A model generated the notes under the pieces. That model was not told where the DNA came from, ran no database searches, and saw nothing but the letters and a program-made list of their open reading frames with translations. From Shewanella dokdonensis (lineage in GTDB: Bacteria > Pseudomonadota > Gammaproteobacteria > Enterobacterales > Shewanellaceae), in the NCBI RefSeq assembly GCF_018394335.1, contig NZ_CP074572.1:3596001-3660000 (forward strand): a stretch of 64,000 nt of DNA. The letters are read 5' to 3'. Within the stretch, counting starts at the first letter, position 1. The number at the start of each line of letters is the position of its first letter. Position numbers and translations under genes: made by a program. Below are positions 42,501 to 53,935 of this stretch, in pieces.

Positions 42501-44394
42501 TGATATGGCCGGTGACGTGTTTGGTAACGGGATGTTGTTGTCAGAACATATCCGCTTACAAGCCGCGTTCAACCATATGCATATCTTTATTGATCCTAAT
42601 CCGGATACGGCCAAGAGTTTTGTGGAACGTCAGCGCTTGTTTGATCTGCCGCGCTCAACCTGGGATGACTACAATCGTAAGTTAATCTCTAAAGGCGGTG
42701 GTATTTTCCTGCGCAGTGCCAAGGCGATTACCTTGACACCAGAAATGAAAACCATGCTGGCAACCGATAAGAGCGCTATGACGCCTAGCGAGCTGATCAA
42801 AGAGCTGTTGCAAATGCCGGTGGATCTGTTGTGGAACGGTGGTATTGGTACTTATGTGAAATCCAGCCGTGAAACTAACGCCGATGTGGGCGATCGTGCC
42901 AACGATGCCTTGCGCGTCAATGGCGGTGAAATACGCGCCAAGATCATCGGTGAAGGTGGCAACTTAGGCTGTACTCAGTTGGGGCGTATCGAATATGCGG
43001 CTAACGGCGGCCGTATGAACACCGACTTTGTGGACAACGTTGGTGGGGTAGATTGCTCAGACAACGAAGTTAACATCAAGATCCTGCTTAACAGCCTGGT
43101 GGCAGAAGGGGATCTGACGGTAAAACAGCGTAACAGCTTACTTGAGCAGATGACTGACGAAGTCGCTGATATCGTGATTCAGGACTGTGAACAGCAGACC
43201 CGTACCTTGTCGGTGACCCAGATCCATGCCGCAGAACAGCTCAAAGAGCACATCCGCTTTATCCATTATCTGGAAAAAGAGGGCAAGCTGGATCGGGCAC
43301 TGGAGTTCCTGCCATCAGAAGAGGAACTGACCGAACGGTTGGCGAACAACCGTGGTTTGACTCGTCCAGAATTGTCGGTGCTGGTGGCTTACAGCAAAAT
43401 GTTGCTGAAAGAACAACTGGTAACCACCGAAGTGACCGATGATCCATGGCTGAGCCAGCTGTTAGTGCAATATTTCCCACAGAAGCTGCAAAAACTGTAT
43501 GCCGATAAGATGGGCACTCATCCATTACGTGGCGAAATCATCGCAACGTCGTTGGCCAATGAATTGGTTAACGAAATGGGACTGAATTTTGTTCAGCGTA
43601 TGCAGGATGAGACAGGTGCCTCAGTTGCTGAATCTGCCATTTGTTACGCTATGGCTAGAGAAATATTCGGTATGGGCGAATTAATTCAGGCCATCGATGA
43701 TCTGAATGGTGCGGTTCCAGCCGTAGTTCAGAGTGAAATGCTGCATCAGCTGCGCCGTAATATGCGCCGCTCAACTCGCTGGCTGTTGCGTAACCGTAAC
43801 CGTAATCTGAATATTGAACAGACAGTGGCATTCTTCAAACCTGTGTTTGAAGATCTGCGTGACAATATCCAGCATTATCTGCAAGAGAGCGAGTGGCAGG
43901 GCATTGCTGACGACATCGCAGCGCTGGAACGTGAAGCCGTACCGGCCAACGTTGCTAGCCTGGTGGGCAAGATGAGCACGCTGTTCTGTGCCTTGGATAT
44001 TGCGCAGATAGCTCAACAGCAGGACAAAGCGATAGCGCTGGTTGCCGAGACTTACTATAAACTCGGTGCCCGTGTTGAATTGCATTGGTTCCTGGAGCAG
44101 ATCAATGCGCAGCCTGCGTCTAATCATTGGCAGGTACTGGCACGGGCCGCATTCCGGGAAGATCTGGATTGGCAACAGCGTTCATTGAGTTCCGTGGTGT
44201 TGCGCAGTTGTGCCGCTGAGTGTGATGCAGAAGCCGTCATTGCCCAGTGGATTGAAGCACACCAGCTGTTGCTGGAACGTTGGTTCCTGATGTTGGCAGA
44301 CTTTAAGACTTCAGGTGTTCACGAATTTGCTAAGTTCTCGGTGGCGTTGCGTGAACTTAACCTGCTGATATTACATTGTGAAGGGCACGGTTAA
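39548..44394 (+). CDS. gdhB: NAD-specific glutamate dehydrogenase, large type (frameshifted as sequenced)
   Basis: Catabolic enzyme converting glutamate to 2-oxoglutarate and ammonia with NAD+. Belongs to the about 180-kDa L-GDH class. The long N-terminal regulatory region has ACT-like segments. The catalytic core includes RGGRVARGGLRWSDRREDFRTE by segments, GAKGGFVCK, CVGIGDMAGDVFGNGML and IGEGGNLGCTQLGRIEYA. The frame breaks in A run 41489-41493; adding one A gives LVWQKKLEDDGFNRLVLATG. The corrected length is 1615 residues, normal for the class. The ribosome site AAGGAA precedes the ATG. Confidence 0.95.
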
Positions 44395-44411
44395 CATATA
44401 ATAACAACAAG

Positions 44412-44438
44412 AGCCCTGGCATCTGCCGGGGCTTTTTT
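44412..44438 (+). terminator. Intrinsic terminator of gdhB
   Basis: AGCCCTGGC pairs with GCCGGGGCT (one G-U pair) across a 4-nt loop and is followed by six T residues. Confidence 0.82.
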
Positions 44439-44455
44439 AGGTCTTAGGAGAACAC

Positions 44456-45484
44456 ATGTTTTATAAAATCGCGCAAAAGGTGATGTTTCAGATGGACCCA
44501 GAAGTGGCTCATCATTTTGCCATGACCGGGCTGAAAGCCACTGCTCATAATCCCTTGAACTGTTTTTATGCCCAGCATATTGCAGCGGTACCTGTTGAAT
44601 TTATGGGGGTTACTTTTCCCAATCCGGTAGGGTTAGCCGCGGGTATGGACAAAGATGGTGAAGCGATTGACGCCTTTGCAGCGATGGGATTTGGCCATAT
44701 TGAAGTCGGCACGGTAACGCCTCGGCCACAACCGGGTAATGATAAGCCCCGCTTGTTCCGGATCAAGCCAGCCAAAGCGATTATCAACCGCATGGGATTC
44801 AACAATAAGGGTGTTGATAATCTGGTCAAAAATCTGTTGGCACGGAAATCCAAAGCGGTGGTGGGTGTCAATATTGGTAAAAATAAAGATACCCCTGTTG
44901 AAAATGGTAAAGAGGATTATTTGATCTGTATGGATAAAGTTTATCCATATGCAGACTATATTGCGGTGAATATTTCATCTCCTAATACCCCAGGGTTGCG
45001 CACTATGCAATATGGTGAGCTGTTAGAAGATCTGCTGGCAAGTCTTAAAGAAAAACAAAAAGCATTAGCTGAGCAGTATCAAAAATATGTGCCAATTGCA
45101 TTGAAGATTGCGCCAGATTTATCTCAGGATGAAATAGAAAAAATTGCTGATGCACTTATTAGAAATAAATTTGATGGTGTGATAGCAACAAATACCACAT
45201 TAAGTCGTGATGGTGTTAGTGGTTTAGCCAATTCCAGTGAGACTGGCGGGCTTAGCGGTAAACCCTTAAATGAGTTATCAACTAAGGTCATTAAACAGTT
45301 AGCTCAGTGCCTGAACGGACAAGTCCCTATATTGGGTTGCGGTGGTATTTTGAGCGCTGACGATGCCATGACCAAGTTAGATGCCGGCGCACAGTTGGTG
45401 CAAATTTATTCTGGATTTATTTATCAGGGCCCTAAATTAATAGACGATATTATTGAGGCATATAGATCTAGAGTCAGCAAATAA
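44456..45484 (+). CDS. pyrD: Dihydroorotate dehydrogenase (quinone), class 2
   Basis: Oxidises dihydroorotate to orotate in pyrimidine synthesis, passing electrons to quinones at the inner membrane. 342 residues with the N-terminal membrane-association helices ([20 protein letters not shown]) specific to class 2. FMN/substrate motifs are [39 protein letters not shown] (with the catalytic Ser class), [10 protein letters not shown] and [16 protein letters not shown]. zapC follows, as in E. coli. Confidence 0.97.
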   Translation: MFYKIAQKVMFQMDPEVAHHFAMTGLKATAHNPLNCFYAQHIAAVPVEFMGVTFPNPVGLAAGMDKDGEAIDAFAAMGFGHIEVGTVTPRPQPGNDKPRLFRIKPAKAIINRMGFNNKGVDNLVKNLLARKSKAVVGVNIGKNKDTPVENGKEDYLICMDKVYPYADYIAVNISSPNTPGLRTMQYGELLEDLLASLKEKQKALAEQYQKYVPIALKIAPDLSQDEIEKIADALIRNKFDGVIATNTTLSRDGVSGLANSSETGGLSGKPLNELSTKVIKQLAQCLNGQVPILGCGGILSADDAMTKLDAGAQLVQIYSGFIYQGPKLIDDIIEAYRSRVSK

Positions 45485-45508
45485 GATCGTTAAGGTGAAT
45501 TTATGATC

Positions 45509-45533
45509 AAAAGGATCGTTAAGCGATCCTTTT
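45509..45533 (+). terminator. Intrinsic terminator of pyrD
   Basis: AAAAGGATCG pairs with CGATCCTTTT across a 5-nt loop. The following 130 bp to zapC are AT-rich and presumably hold its promoter. Confidence 0.75.
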
Positions 45534-45677
45534 GTTATTTTTAGATCTGTCAGTTCATTTGCGATCTACAATATTAATTATTGAAAACTTGTGTAGAATA
45601 TTTAAACTATATTTTGCTATTGAATAAAATATCATCTACTATCTGTTCATAATAATAAAGGTCAGTTGGATTACGCT

Positions 45678-46211
45678 ATGTTATTAATGCCTGAAAGTTG
45701 CTGGCAATGGCAATATAACGAATCACATGGGGTCCTGAGTATTTCCCTGGGCTCAGAGCTGGAATTTCTGACCCCTTATAAACCTAAGACGTTAATTCCA
45801 GATGCTCTAGGTGAGTTAGAATTCAGTGTTGACCATGCCCGCTATTATATTGAACTGCTCGACAGTATCAGCAAACGTCTATCGCTGCCGGATGCGTTTT
45901 TGGTGCAATTAGCGTTGAATGCCACCGCGGCTTGTTTTCTGCAAAAACCACAAATGCCCAAATCTTGGTTCTTTGAGAATAGTGATGTGTGTGTCTACAG
46001 TGAGCCGGGTAAACTGTTTAACCTGAAGTGCCACGGTGAGCGCTTATTAGTGTTGGTGGTGGAAACCAATCTGCAGGCTTCTACCGTGATGATGCTGGAT
46101 CAACAATGCCGATTAAGTGACGTGAAGTCGTTGCAGAAGTTTGAAACCATCAAGGTGATGCACGATCGCTTGTTTGCGTTACGCGCCCAGCAACAGATAG
46201 TGGCCGCCTAA
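45678..46211 (+). CDS. zapC: Cell division protein ZapC
   Basis: FtsZ-associated protein that promotes bundling of FtsZ filaments at the Z ring. 177 residues from ATG 45678 (MLLMPESCWQWQYNE). Conserved features shared with E. coli ZapC include the W.W.Y start, LVQLALNATAACFLQKPQMPKSWFF and the C-terminal IKVMHDRL. The position after pyrD is the same as in E. coli. An upstream in-frame TTG at 45666 is possible but not needed. Confidence 0.9.
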   Translation: MLLMPESCWQWQYNESHGVLSISLGSELEFLTPYKPKTLIPDALGELEFSVDHARYYIELLDSISKRLSLPDAFLVQLALNATAACFLQKPQMPKSWFFENSDVCVYSEPGKLFNLKCHGERLLVLVVETNLQASTVMMLDQQCRLSDVKSLQKFETIKVMHDRLFALRAQQQIVAA

Positions 46212-46229
46212 AAAAGGGCTCCCAATAGA

Positions 46230-46256
46230 AAAGGCGATCTTATCAAGATCGCCTTT
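46230..46256. terminator. Bidirectional terminator between zapC and hisI
   Basis: A perfect 12-bp stem (AAAGGCGATCTT with AAGATCGCCTTT) with a 3-nt loop serves both convergent transcripts, including the end of the his operon. Confidence 0.75.
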
Positions 46257-46271
46257 GTCGTTTTTATGCAC

Positions 46272-46928
46272 TCATTTACCGGCTTTCTGGTGGCGTAACG
46301 CTAGATTGGCGTTAATGTCAGCCAGTGACAGATCTTGGTCTTCCAACAATACAAACAGGTGATAGAGCAGGTCTGAGGCCTCATTGACCAGTTCAAACTT
46401 GTCATGGGTTGCTGCCGCCAGTGCTGTTTCCAAACCTTCTTCACCGACTTTTTGCGAAATTCGCTTGGTGCCACGGGCAAACAGTGAGGCGGTATAGCTG
46501 GTGGCCGGATCGGCATTTCTCCGACCGTGAATTAATTCCTGTAGCTGATGCATAAAAGGATGCACTTCGCCGTCCCAGCAGCTTTCGGTGCCGTTATGGC
46601 AGGTAGGGCCAGTGGGTATCGCCTGCACCAGCAATGAATCGCGATCGCAATCCATGGCAATTGACACCAGTTGCAAATGGTTACCTGAGGTTTCGCCTTT
46701 GGTCCACAACCGTTGTTTACTGCGGCTGTAGAAGGTTACCAGACCTTTAGCAAAGCTGGTTTGCAGTGCTTCTGGGTTCATATAGCCCAGCATCAGCACT
46801 TTGGCGGAGTGAAAGTCCTGCACTATGGCAGGTACTAGTCCCTGTTGTTTATCCCAATCCAGCTCATTGAGCAATGTCTGCTGCTGTGCTGGCGTCATGG
46901 TACAAGAGGGGGTTTCTGATTGAGTCAT
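46272..46928 (-). CDS. hisI: Bifunctional phosphoribosyl-AMP cyclohydrolase / phosphoribosyl-ATP diphosphatase
   Basis: Catalyses histidine steps 2 and 3. 218 residues. The N-terminal cyclohydrolase has metal ligands in [12 protein letters not shown] and [12 protein letters not shown]. The C-terminal MazG-like pyrophosphohydrolase has [18 protein letters not shown] and [14 protein letters not shown]. Last gene of the hisGDCBHAFI operon, 12 bp after hisF. The fused HisIE form is typical of gammaproteobacteria. Confidence 0.96.
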   Translation of the reverse strand: MTQSETPSCTMTPAQQQTLLNELDWDKQQGLVPAIVQDFHSAKVLMLGYMNPEALQTSFAKGLVTFYSRSKQRLWTKGETSGNHLQLVSIAMDCDRDSLLVQAIPTGPTCHNGTESCWDGEVHPFMHQLQELIHGRRNADPATSYTASLFARGTKRISQKVGEEGLETALAAATHDKFELVNEASDLLYHLFVLLEDQDLSLADINANLALRHQKAGK

Positions 46929-46940
46929 GTTACTTCCTGT

Positions 46941-47732
46941 TTATGCTTGCAGCGGTTGGTCGTTGCGGATACAGATACCCGCATTACGCAAATACTGTTT
47001 TAACTCTGGGATCGGAATAATACCTTTATGGAACACACTGGCAGCTAATGCGGCATCAACGGCAGCCTCAAGAAATACCTCGCGAAAATGTTCCATGGCA
47101 CCCGCACCACCGGAGGCGATTAACGGCACGTCGCAAACGCTACGCACCTTGGATAATTGATTGATGTCATAACCTTGGCGTACACCATCCTGATTCATCA
47201 CATTGAGGACAATTTCGCCACAGCCTTGCTGCTGTGCTTCTTCCACCCAGTCCAGCGTGTACCACTGGGTATCGCGGGTGGCGGCTTCATCACCGGTAAA
47301 CTGTTTCACTTTATAACTATCACTGGCGGCATCATAGAAGGAATCGATACCGACGACCACACACTGCCGACCAAATTCATCGTGCAAGCGGCGGATCAGA
47401 CTGGGATCAGATAATGCCGGAGAGTTGATGGAGATTTTATCGGCACCAAACGCCAGAATTTCTCGGGCTTGCTCGATGGAGCGGATACCGCCGGCGACAC
47501 AGAAGGGGATATCTATCTGCTGTGCTACCCGGCTGACCCAGGACTTATCCACTGTGCGGTCGTGAGCACTGGCAGTAATATCATAAAACACCAGCTCATC
47601 GGCACCTTCTGCGGCGTAACGCTGCGCGAGTGGCACAATATCACCGACAATCTCATGGTTACGGAATTGCACGCCCTTGACCACTTTTCCGGCTTTGACA
47701 TCCAGACAGGGAACTATGCGTTTGGCCAACAT
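46941..47732 (-). CDS. hisF: Imidazole glycerol phosphate synthase subunit HisF
   Basis: Cyclase subunit that uses ammonia from HisH to form imidazole glycerol phosphate and AICAR. A half-barrel-duplicated TIM barrel of 263 residues starting [12 protein letters not shown], with the catalytic Asp residues in [12 protein letters not shown] and [11 protein letters not shown]. It overlaps hisA by 19 nt. Confidence 0.97.
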   Translation of the reverse strand: MLAKRIVPCLDVKAGKVVKGVQFRNHEIVGDIVPLAQRYAAEGADELVFYDITASAHDRTVDKSWVSRVAQQIDIPFCVAGGIRSIEQAREILAFGADKISINSPALSDPSLIRRLHDEFGRQCVVVGIDSFYDAASDSYKVKQFTGDEAATRDTQWYTLDWVEEAQQQGCGEIVLNVMNQDGVRQGYDINQLSKVRSVCDVPLIASGGAGAMEHFREVFLEAAVDAALAASVFHKGIIPIPELKQYLRNAGICIRNDQPLQA

Positions 47733-48451
47733 TGGATTGCCTCCGTGACGGTAAATTGTTGAGTGAGTAACGCTTTGCCGATAATAATGCCACTGACACC
47801 ACTGTCGCGTACGGCGGCGACATCGGTTAATGAGGCGATACCGCCCGATGCCTGCCAGCGAATTTTAGGATAACTGCTGGCTAACTCATGATAGAGCGCA
47901 TTGTTCGCGCCTGTCATGGTGCCATCGCGGCTGATATCGGTCACCAGCGCATGTTTGAGACCAAATGGTGTAAATTCAGCCACTAGCGATTCCAGTGTTT
48001 TACCGCCACCACTTTGCCAACCGGAGACCGCTACGACTTTATTGCCGTTTGCGTCAATATTGACATCCAGTGCCAGACAGATGCGTTCAGCCCCAAACTC
48101 GGTAAACCACTGTTTGACTAATTCGGGCTGTTTCACTGCTAATGAACCAATCACTACTCGGTAAACCCCCGATTGCAGCAACTCCTTTACTTGCGCATGG
48201 CTACGGATGCCACCGCCAACCTGTAACGGTGTCTGTAGTCCGGCGGCGAGTTGGGCAATCAATGCGGTCTGGCGTTTTTGCGGATCTTTCGCACCGGTAA
48301 GATCCACTAGATGCAGCAATTTAGCACCTTGGCGTTCGTAGGATTGCAACTGTTCCAAAGGACTGTAAGCGAAAGTGGTCTGTTGCTCATAGTCGCCCTG
48401 ATAGAGGCGCACCACCTGACCATCAATCAGATCAATGGCGGGAATAATCAT
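47714..48451 (-). CDS. hisA: 1-(5-phosphoribosyl)-5-[(5-phosphoribosylamino)methylideneamino]imidazole-4-carboxamide isomerase
   Basis: ProFAR isomerase, histidine step 4. 245 residues from the ATG at 48451 ([20 protein letters not shown]). The open frame upstream is only the shadow of hisH. The second-half phosphate site [15 protein letters not shown] and the first-half catalytic Asp in AIDLIDG are present. The start overlaps the corrected hisH stop (ATGA-type overlap), and the end overlaps hisF. Confidence 0.96.
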   Translation of the reverse strand: MIIPAIDLIDGQVVRLYQGDYEQQTTFAYSPLEQLQSYERQGAKLLHLVDLTGAKDPQKRQTALIAQLAAGLQTPLQVGGGIRSHAQVKELLQSGVYRVVIGSLAVKQPELVKQWFTEFGAERICLALDVNIDANGNKVVAVSGWQSGGGKTLESLVAEFTPFGLKHALVTDISRDGTMTGANNALYHELASSYPKIRWQASGGIASLTDVAAVRDSGVSGIIIGKALLTQQFTVTEAIQCWPNA

Positions 48452-49094
48452 GCGGCACCTCCGCTGAGCGTTGCTTTGGACATTTTCAGGAAATTTTGCA
48501 GAATGCGACTGCCAACGGCGGCACTTTTTCCGGATGGAACTGCACCCCCATAAAGTTGCCGTTGGCAATGGCGGCGCTAAACGGCTCACCATAGTCACTG
48601 AGGGCGATACTGTAATCGCTGACCGGGGCGCAAAATGAATGCACAAAATAGACGAAGTCGCCTTCGCTAACTCCCGCAAATAACGGATGTGGTTGCTGAT
48701 TTTTCTGTACTGGTGACAACTGATTCCATCCCATATGGGGTGTTGGCAGTTGCTGGGTATCGAGTTCACGCACCGACGTTGGAATTAACCCCAGACACTG
48801 AGTGTCTTGATCTTTTTCGCCACGTTCAGTGGAGTATTCGGTCATCAGCTGCATGCCCAGACACACGCCAAGCACTGGCTGCGTCAGGCTTTGGATCACT
48901 TCTACTAAGTGTTTTTGGCGGATGGACTGCATCGCCGCTGGCGCACTACCGACACCCGGTAGGATCACTCGGGTGGCAGCTGTGATCACCGCAGGATCAT
49001 CGCTGATACTGACATCGGCCCCTAGCCGTTCAAAGGCAAAACGCACCGAGCTGAGATTGGCACAGCCGGTATCAATAATGACAGTTTCGCTCAT
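48448..49094 (-). CDS. hisH: Imidazole glycerol phosphate synthase glutaminase subunit HisH (frameshifted as sequenced)
   Basis: Class I glutamine amidotransferase feeding ammonia to HisF. The nucleophile elbow [10 protein letters not shown] and the His-Glu pair VQFHPEKS are present. As sequenced, the A run of the coding strand (T run 48525-48529) is one base short, just after the catalytic HPEK. Adding it restores [19 protein letters not shown] and a TGA that overlaps the hisA ATG. The corrected length is 215 residues. The start ATG at 49094 overlaps the hisB stop. Confidence 0.94.
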
Positions 49095-50161
49095 CACAAG
49101 ACTCCTTTACTTGAAGGCAGGGCATCACCTTCTACCCGAATGGCTTGTCTTAGTGCGCGGCCCAGGGCTTTAAACAGGGCTTCCACCTTATGATGTTCAT
49201 TGTCACCGTCGCAGCCAATGTGCAGCGTACAACGCAAACCATCGGCAAAGGAGCGGAAAAAGTGTGGCACCATCTCGGTGGCCAATTCGCCCACTTTGTC
49301 ACGGTTAAAGTTGGCGTTGAACTTAATAAACGGCCGCCCCGAGAGATCCAGTAAACATTCGCCACGGGCTTCATCCATCGGTAAGCTGAAACCGAAACGG
49401 CCGATGCCTCGTTTGTCTCCCAAGGCCTGCCGTAGGGCATCGCCTAACGCCAATCCGGTATCTTCCACGCTATGGTGATCATCAATGTGCAGATCGCCTT
49501 TGACCTGCACACTTAAACGGAAATTGCCGTGGGTGGCAATCTGATCCAGCATGTGATCAAAAAAACCAATTCCAGTATTGATGCTGTTGTGCCCGGGATT
49601 ATCTAAATCCACGGTAACACGGATGTCAGTTTCTCGTGTTGTGCGCACCACTTCGGCGCTGCGGTGGCGTGACAACAGGGCATCGGCAATCTGTTGCCAG
49701 CCTAATACATCACGCTGATATTGAAAGCTTTTAAGCCCCATCGCATCCGCCAGTGCCACATCGGTTGCCCGATCACCAATTACTGCCGAACGAGTAAAAT
49801 CAATTTTACCGCCGATGAGGTAATCTTTTACCAATCCCAGTTTGGGTTTGCGACAACTGCAGTTATCACCGGGAAAGTGTGGACAGATAAGCACATCATC
49901 GAAGGTCACGCCTTGGCTGGTGAAAATCTGCATCATCAGATTATGAGGGGCATCAAAGTCTGCTTGCGGGAAAGCCTCTGTCCCCAGACCATCCTGATTG
50001 GATACCATCACCAGCTTAAAACCGGCGTTTTGCAATTTGAGCAACGCCGGGATCACCTGTGGCTCAAATACCAATTTGTCGAGTCTATCGAGTTGTTTAT
50101 CAATGGCCGGTTCTTCCACCAGCGTACCGTCACGGTCAATAAAAAGTATCTTTTGGCTCAT
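49094..50161 (-). CDS. hisB: Bifunctional histidinol-phosphatase / imidazoleglycerol-phosphate dehydratase
   Basis: 355 residues: an N-terminal HAD phosphatase ([12 protein letters not shown] near residue 7, zinc-binding [15 protein letters not shown] near 93) and a C-terminal dehydratase with the manganese-binding repeats [13 protein letters not shown] and [16 protein letters not shown]. The fused form is restricted to enterobacteria and relatives such as Shewanella and Vibrio. Histidine steps 6 and 8. Confidence 0.97.
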   Translation of the reverse strand: MSQKILFIDRDGTLVEEPAIDKQLDRLDKLVFEPQVIPALLKLQNAGFKLVMVSNQDGLGTEAFPQADFDAPHNLMMQIFTSQGVTFDDVLICPHFPGDNCSCRKPKLGLVKDYLIGGKIDFTRSAVIGDRATDVALADAMGLKSFQYQRDVLGWQQIADALLSRHRSAEVVRTTRETDIRVTVDLDNPGHNSINTGIGFFDHMLDQIATHGNFRLSVQVKGDLHIDDHHSVEDTGLALGDALRQALGDKRGIGRFGFSLPMDEARGECLLDLSGRPFIKFNANFNRDKVGELATEMVPHFFRSFADGLRCTLHIGCDGDNEHHKVEALFKALGRALRQAIRVEGDALPSSKGVL

Positions 50162-50203
50162 GGGTTTACCTTGTACCGGTTGGCCGGTATCTGTGTAGGG
50201 CGG

Positions 50204-51256
50204 TTAATTCAGAATGTTTTCCAGTGCGGCAATGATCTGCTCGGTCTCATGCTCATCGCTATAGCTAAAGCGAATGGCATCGGCTAAGCGCGGATCTTTA
50301 TAAGCTCTGGCAACAATTCCAGCATCTTTAAGCCCTTGGGCTACCGTTTGGATGTCATCAAAATATGCTTGGACAAAGTTCGCGCCACTTGGCAGCACTC
50401 TGGCTCCCAGCTGTTCCAGACATTCTGCCAGCCGCTGCCCTTGCTGTCGCAGCCGTTTGACATCGGCACGCATCTGGGCGACGCCTTCAGCACTGAGGGC
50501 TTGCTCTGCCAGTAGCGACACAGGTAACGGAACCGGGTAGGGGGCAATGACGAGCATGATCATGGCGATGATATCGGCTGAGGCTAAGGTAAAGCCGCAA
50601 CGCGCGCCGGCTAAGGCAAACGCCTTGGAAAGTGTTCGCAGGATCACCAGATTAGGGTATTTGTCGAGCAGGTTAATCACTGAGTATTCTGGACTGAATT
50701 CGATATAGGCCTCATCGACTACCACCAACTGTTCAGGCAATGTCTCTAGGACTTTTTCAATAACACCGGGGCTAAGTAAGGTGCCGGTAGGGTTATTGGG
50801 ATTGCAGATATACACCAGCTTACAACCTTTCACTGCACTGAGATCGTCTGGCAATCCATAGTCGGATGTCAGCGACATCGAAACCACGCCAACATTAAAG
50901 GTGCGGGCACTAATACCATACATGCCGTAAGTGGGGCCAAAGAGGGCGATGCTGTCTTTACCTGGAATACAGAAAGTACGGATCAATAGCTCAATGGCTT
51001 CATCGGCACCGCGGCTGCACACTATACGTTGACTAGCAACGCCTACGTAACGGCTGTAAGCCGCAATGAGCGCTGGCGGTTGACATTCAGGATAGCGGTT
51101 CAACCGTGGCAAATCGGTATGATTAAAAGGACTTTCATTCGCGTTGATCCAGATATCCCCATGCCCACCAATACGACGGGCACTCTGGTATGGCTCAAGT
51201 GTCAAAAGTTCTGGACGCGCCAGCCGCTGTGCCAGATTCAACGTTGACTCACTCAT
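50204..51256 (-). CDS. hisC: Histidinol-phosphate aminotransferase
   Basis: PLP-dependent fold-type I aminotransferase, histidine step 7. 350 residues with the PLP lysine in [17 protein letters not shown] (near residue 213) and cofactor-binding [12 protein letters not shown] and VVDEAYIEF. Start and hisD stop overlap by 4 nt, indicating coupling. Confidence 0.96.
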   Translation of the reverse strand: MSESTLNLAQRLARPELLTLEPYQSARRIGGHGDIWINANESPFNHTDLPRLNRYPECQPPALIAAYSRYVGVASQRIVCSRGADEAIELLIRTFCIPGKDSIALFGPTYGMYGISARTFNVGVVSMSLTSDYGLPDDLSAVKGCKLVYICNPNNPTGTLLSPGVIEKVLETLPEQLVVVDEAYIEFSPEYSVINLLDKYPNLVILRTLSKAFALAGARCGFTLASADIIAMIMLVIAPYPVPLPVSLLAEQALSAEGVAQMRADVKRLRQQGQRLAECLEQLGARVLPSGANFVQAYFDDIQTVAQGLKDAGIVARAYKDPRLADAIRFSYSDEHETEQIIAALENILN

Positions 51257-52559
51257 TTGACTTCTCCAGCAGTATTAAGGGTGGCCAGACGCAAAGCCAC
51301 GGCATTTTTGTGGGCATCCAGTTGTTCGGCGGCGGCGAGTGTCATGACGGTACTGCCCAGTCCTTGTAGTCCAGCTGCGGATAATTCCTGTACTGTGAAA
51401 CGGCGGCAGAAGTCTGCTAACGAGAGACTAGAAACTGTGCGGCTGTAGCCATAGGTGGGTAATACGTGATTGGTACCACTGGCGTAATCACCCACAGATT
51501 CAGGTGTATAAGGGCCGACAAATACAGAACCCGCAGCGCGAATACTTTTAAGTAATTCACGTGGTTGCTGAGTTTGCAAGATTAAGTGTTCAGGGCCATA
51601 ACGGTTCGATACCTGAGCTGCTTGCTGCATATCTTTTACAATCAAGGTTCTGCTGCAAAACAGTGCTTTGCGGGCGATTTCTGCCCGGGGCAAGGCGGCT
51701 AACTGGCGCTCAACTTCTTGTGCCACTGCGGTGGCTACCGATTCGCTATCCGTCACCAACATCACTTGTGAATCTGGGCCATGTTCCGCTTGTGATAGCA
51801 GATCTGCCGCAACAAATACTGGATTGGCCTTGGTATCGGCGATAACTAATACCTCAGACGGCCCCGCTGGCATATCAATGCTGACACAGGCTTGATTATC
51901 CCGGGAAACCTGGCTTTTGGCTTCAGTCACATAACGGTTGCCTGGGCCAAAAATCTTGTCTACTGGGGTAATCGATTCGGTGCCAAATGCCAGCGCTGCA
52001 ATCGCCTGCGCGCCACCTACTTGATAAATTTCATTTACTCCACACGCGGTTGCGGCATAAACAATAGCATCATCGATTGGCGGAGGACTCACCAGTACGC
52101 GACGTTCACAACCGGCGATACTGGCGGGCAAGGCCAGCATCATCACGGTAGAGATCAAGGGGCGCTACCGCCGGGAATGTACAGCCCGACCGCTGCAATC
52201 GCTTCGCTGTGAAGTTCACAGCGGATCCCTGCCTGAGTATCCAGTGCAATAGTGGCGGGTTGCTGCGCTTCATGGAAACGACGAATATTGGCCATCGCCA
52301 CCTGAATCGCCGCTTTCAGTTCATCACTGACCCGCGCTGATGCCGCATTGATTTGGGCATCGGATAAGCGGATATCTTGAATGGTTGCTTTATCAAAACG
52401 TAGGCTGTATTCGCGCAGCGCCGCATCACCACGTTGCCGCACGGTACTAATAATCTCGCTAACCTGCTGCTCCAGCGTATTGTCACCCACCAGTGGCGAG
52501 CGGCGCAGTGAAGCGGTTTGTGCTTCAGTATCAAGTTGATTCCAGTTGAGGGTTTGCAT
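51253..52559 (-). CDS. hisD: Histidinol dehydrogenase (frameshifted as sequenced)
   Basis: Zinc-dependent NAD enzyme for the last two oxidations of histidine synthesis. The frame breaks in the C run of the coding strand (G run 52159-52162). Adding one base gives [20 protein letters not shown], the conserved family signature. Downstream motifs are [32 protein letters not shown] and [14 protein letters not shown]. The corrected length is 435 residues. ATG 52559 is preferred to the GTG 3 nt upstream. Confidence 0.95.
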
Positions 52560-52564
52560 CACGA

Positions 52565-53457
52565 TTACCCCATCATTTTTTCAATTGGCATCACCAGAAT
52601 GGAACTGGCACCCAGAGAGGTCAACTGCTCCATGGTATCCCAGAACAGATCTTCACTGCTGACGGCATGAACCGCAACCCGGCTACTGTCATTTTTGAGT
52701 GGTAGTACAGTGGGGTTTTCCGCGCCTGGCAATAGGGCTACTACCTGTTCCAGCGCATCTACTGGGGCATGCAGTAGGATGTACTTGCTGCCACGCGCGC
52801 GGATCACGCCGTTAATGCGGCTCATCAGTGTATCAATGAGTTGCTGCTTTTCATCAGATTGAGGTTGTTGCGATTGAATAATACAGGCCATTGAGCGGTA
52901 GATAACTTCGGTTTCGTACAGACCGTTGGCTTCCAGCGTCGCGCCTGTGGATACCAGATCACAGATGCCGTCAGCCAGCCCTGCACGAGGCGCAACTTCC
53001 ACAGAACCTTTTAACAGACAGCTGCGAAAATTTATGCCTTTATTCTGCATAAAACGGCGCAACAGGTTGGGGTAAGAGGTGGCGATACGCAGACCTTCAA
53101 GCGAGTAGGCATCTTGGTAAGCAAACTCTTTCGGGACTGCCAGTGATAAACGGCAACCGCCAAAGTCCAACTGTTTTAACTTCTGATATTCAGAAGGCAT
53201 GCCTAGGCTTTGGCGCTCGATTTCTTCTTCTTCCAGCACATTTTCGCCAATGATCCCTGATCAACCACACCATCCATCACTAGCCCTGGAATATCATCGT
53301 CACGAACTCGCAACAGATCGATAGGCATGTTATCGGCATGGGCTATCAGTCGCTGTTCATTAACAGTGAACTTAACACCGCATTTTTTCAGTAGTTTTTG
53401 TGATTCTTCGGACAAACGTCCAGATTTTTGGATAGCAATTCTTAATCGGTTGGTCAT
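52565..53457 (-). CDS. hisG: ATP phosphoribosyltransferase, long form (frameshifted as sequenced)
   Basis: First, feedback-inhibited enzyme of histidine synthesis. Long HisG_L form with the C-terminal ACT-like histidine-binding domain ([15 protein letters not shown] to MPIEKMMG). The frame is lost where the coding strand has GGG (CCC at 53255-53257). Adding one G gives [17 protein letters not shown] and joins the catalytic halves. The corrected length is 297 residues. It is the first structural gene behind the hisL attenuator. Confidence 0.95.
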
Positions 53458-53506
53458 GCTGGCAATTTCCTGATTGTTGATTCAAAAGTTTTAACGCTTA
53501 AAACAA

Positions 53507-53534
53507 AACACCCCGGAATTCCTTCCGGGGTGTT
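53507..53534 (-). terminator. his operon attenuator terminator
   Basis: Perfect 12-bp stem (53507-53518 with 53523-53534, 4-nt loop) followed on the minus strand by TTTTGTTTT. It lies between the His-rich leader peptide and hisG, so it is the attenuation terminator. Upstream segments with CCGGAGG and CTCCGAAGG/CCTTCGGAG elements can form the competing structures. Confidence 0.85.
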
Positions 53535-53590
53535 AAGTCGTTTGAATCAACCGCCAGAAGGATTATACCTCCGGCAGTCAGCTCCGAAGG

Positions 53591-53638
53591 CTACCGCTCG
53601 TGATGATGATGGTGGATAGCAAACTGACGCTGACTCAT
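53591..53638 (-). CDS. hisL: his operon leader peptide
   Basis: 15-codon ORF reading MSQRQFAIHHHHHER then TAG, with five consecutive His codons and an AGGAATG ribosome site upstream. It is placed before an intrinsic terminator and hisG. Ribosome stalling at the His codons when charged tRNA-His is scarce would favour the antiterminator and allow operon expression, as known for the enterobacterial his operon. The leader is shorter than that of E. coli (16 residues, seven His) but organised the same way. Confidence 0.92.
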   Translation of the reverse strand: MSQRQFAIHHHHHER

Positions 53639-53935
53639 TAATTCATTCCTAAATTCGTTTGATTTGATGGGTAAATTTATCTACCACATCGGTGTGGGGT
53701 TTAAGCTAACCCCTTTGTTTAGTATTTGCAACATTTAATTTGCAAATTTTAAGTGTGCATCGTCATGCATTTTAAACAACCCCAACCCATTAATGTACAT
53801 CCTTAATGTTGCGCCGCTTGCTGTGTTCGAGGAATTCAGGATAATGCCAGTTATTAACAAGCAGTCCCAAGTGCGCGGAGTGTTAGCATCAGCCGTTTAG
53901 TAAAAGAAGTTAATCTGGCATTTTCTCAGGCGGGC
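53639..53935. other. his operon / yoaA divergent intergenic region
   Basis: About 300 bp. It must contain the his promoter (leftward) and the yoaA promoter (rightward). AT-rich stretches with repeated TTTGCAA-type words occur around 53725-53750. The yoaA frame is open without a start codon from 53858 to 53936, so part of this region may code for the yoaA N-terminus. No LexA box of the CTGT-N8-ACAG type was seen. Confidence 0.4.

Noticed and set aside
45484..45533. Direct repeat ATCGTTAAG near the end of pyrD as an attachment site
   Set aside because: The second copy is part of the pyrD terminator stem-loop; there is no integrase nearby.
53636..53935. LexA box for the DinG-family gene yoaA
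   Set aside because: No CTGT-N8-ACAG site was found upstream; E. coli yoaA is also not a classic strong SOS gene.
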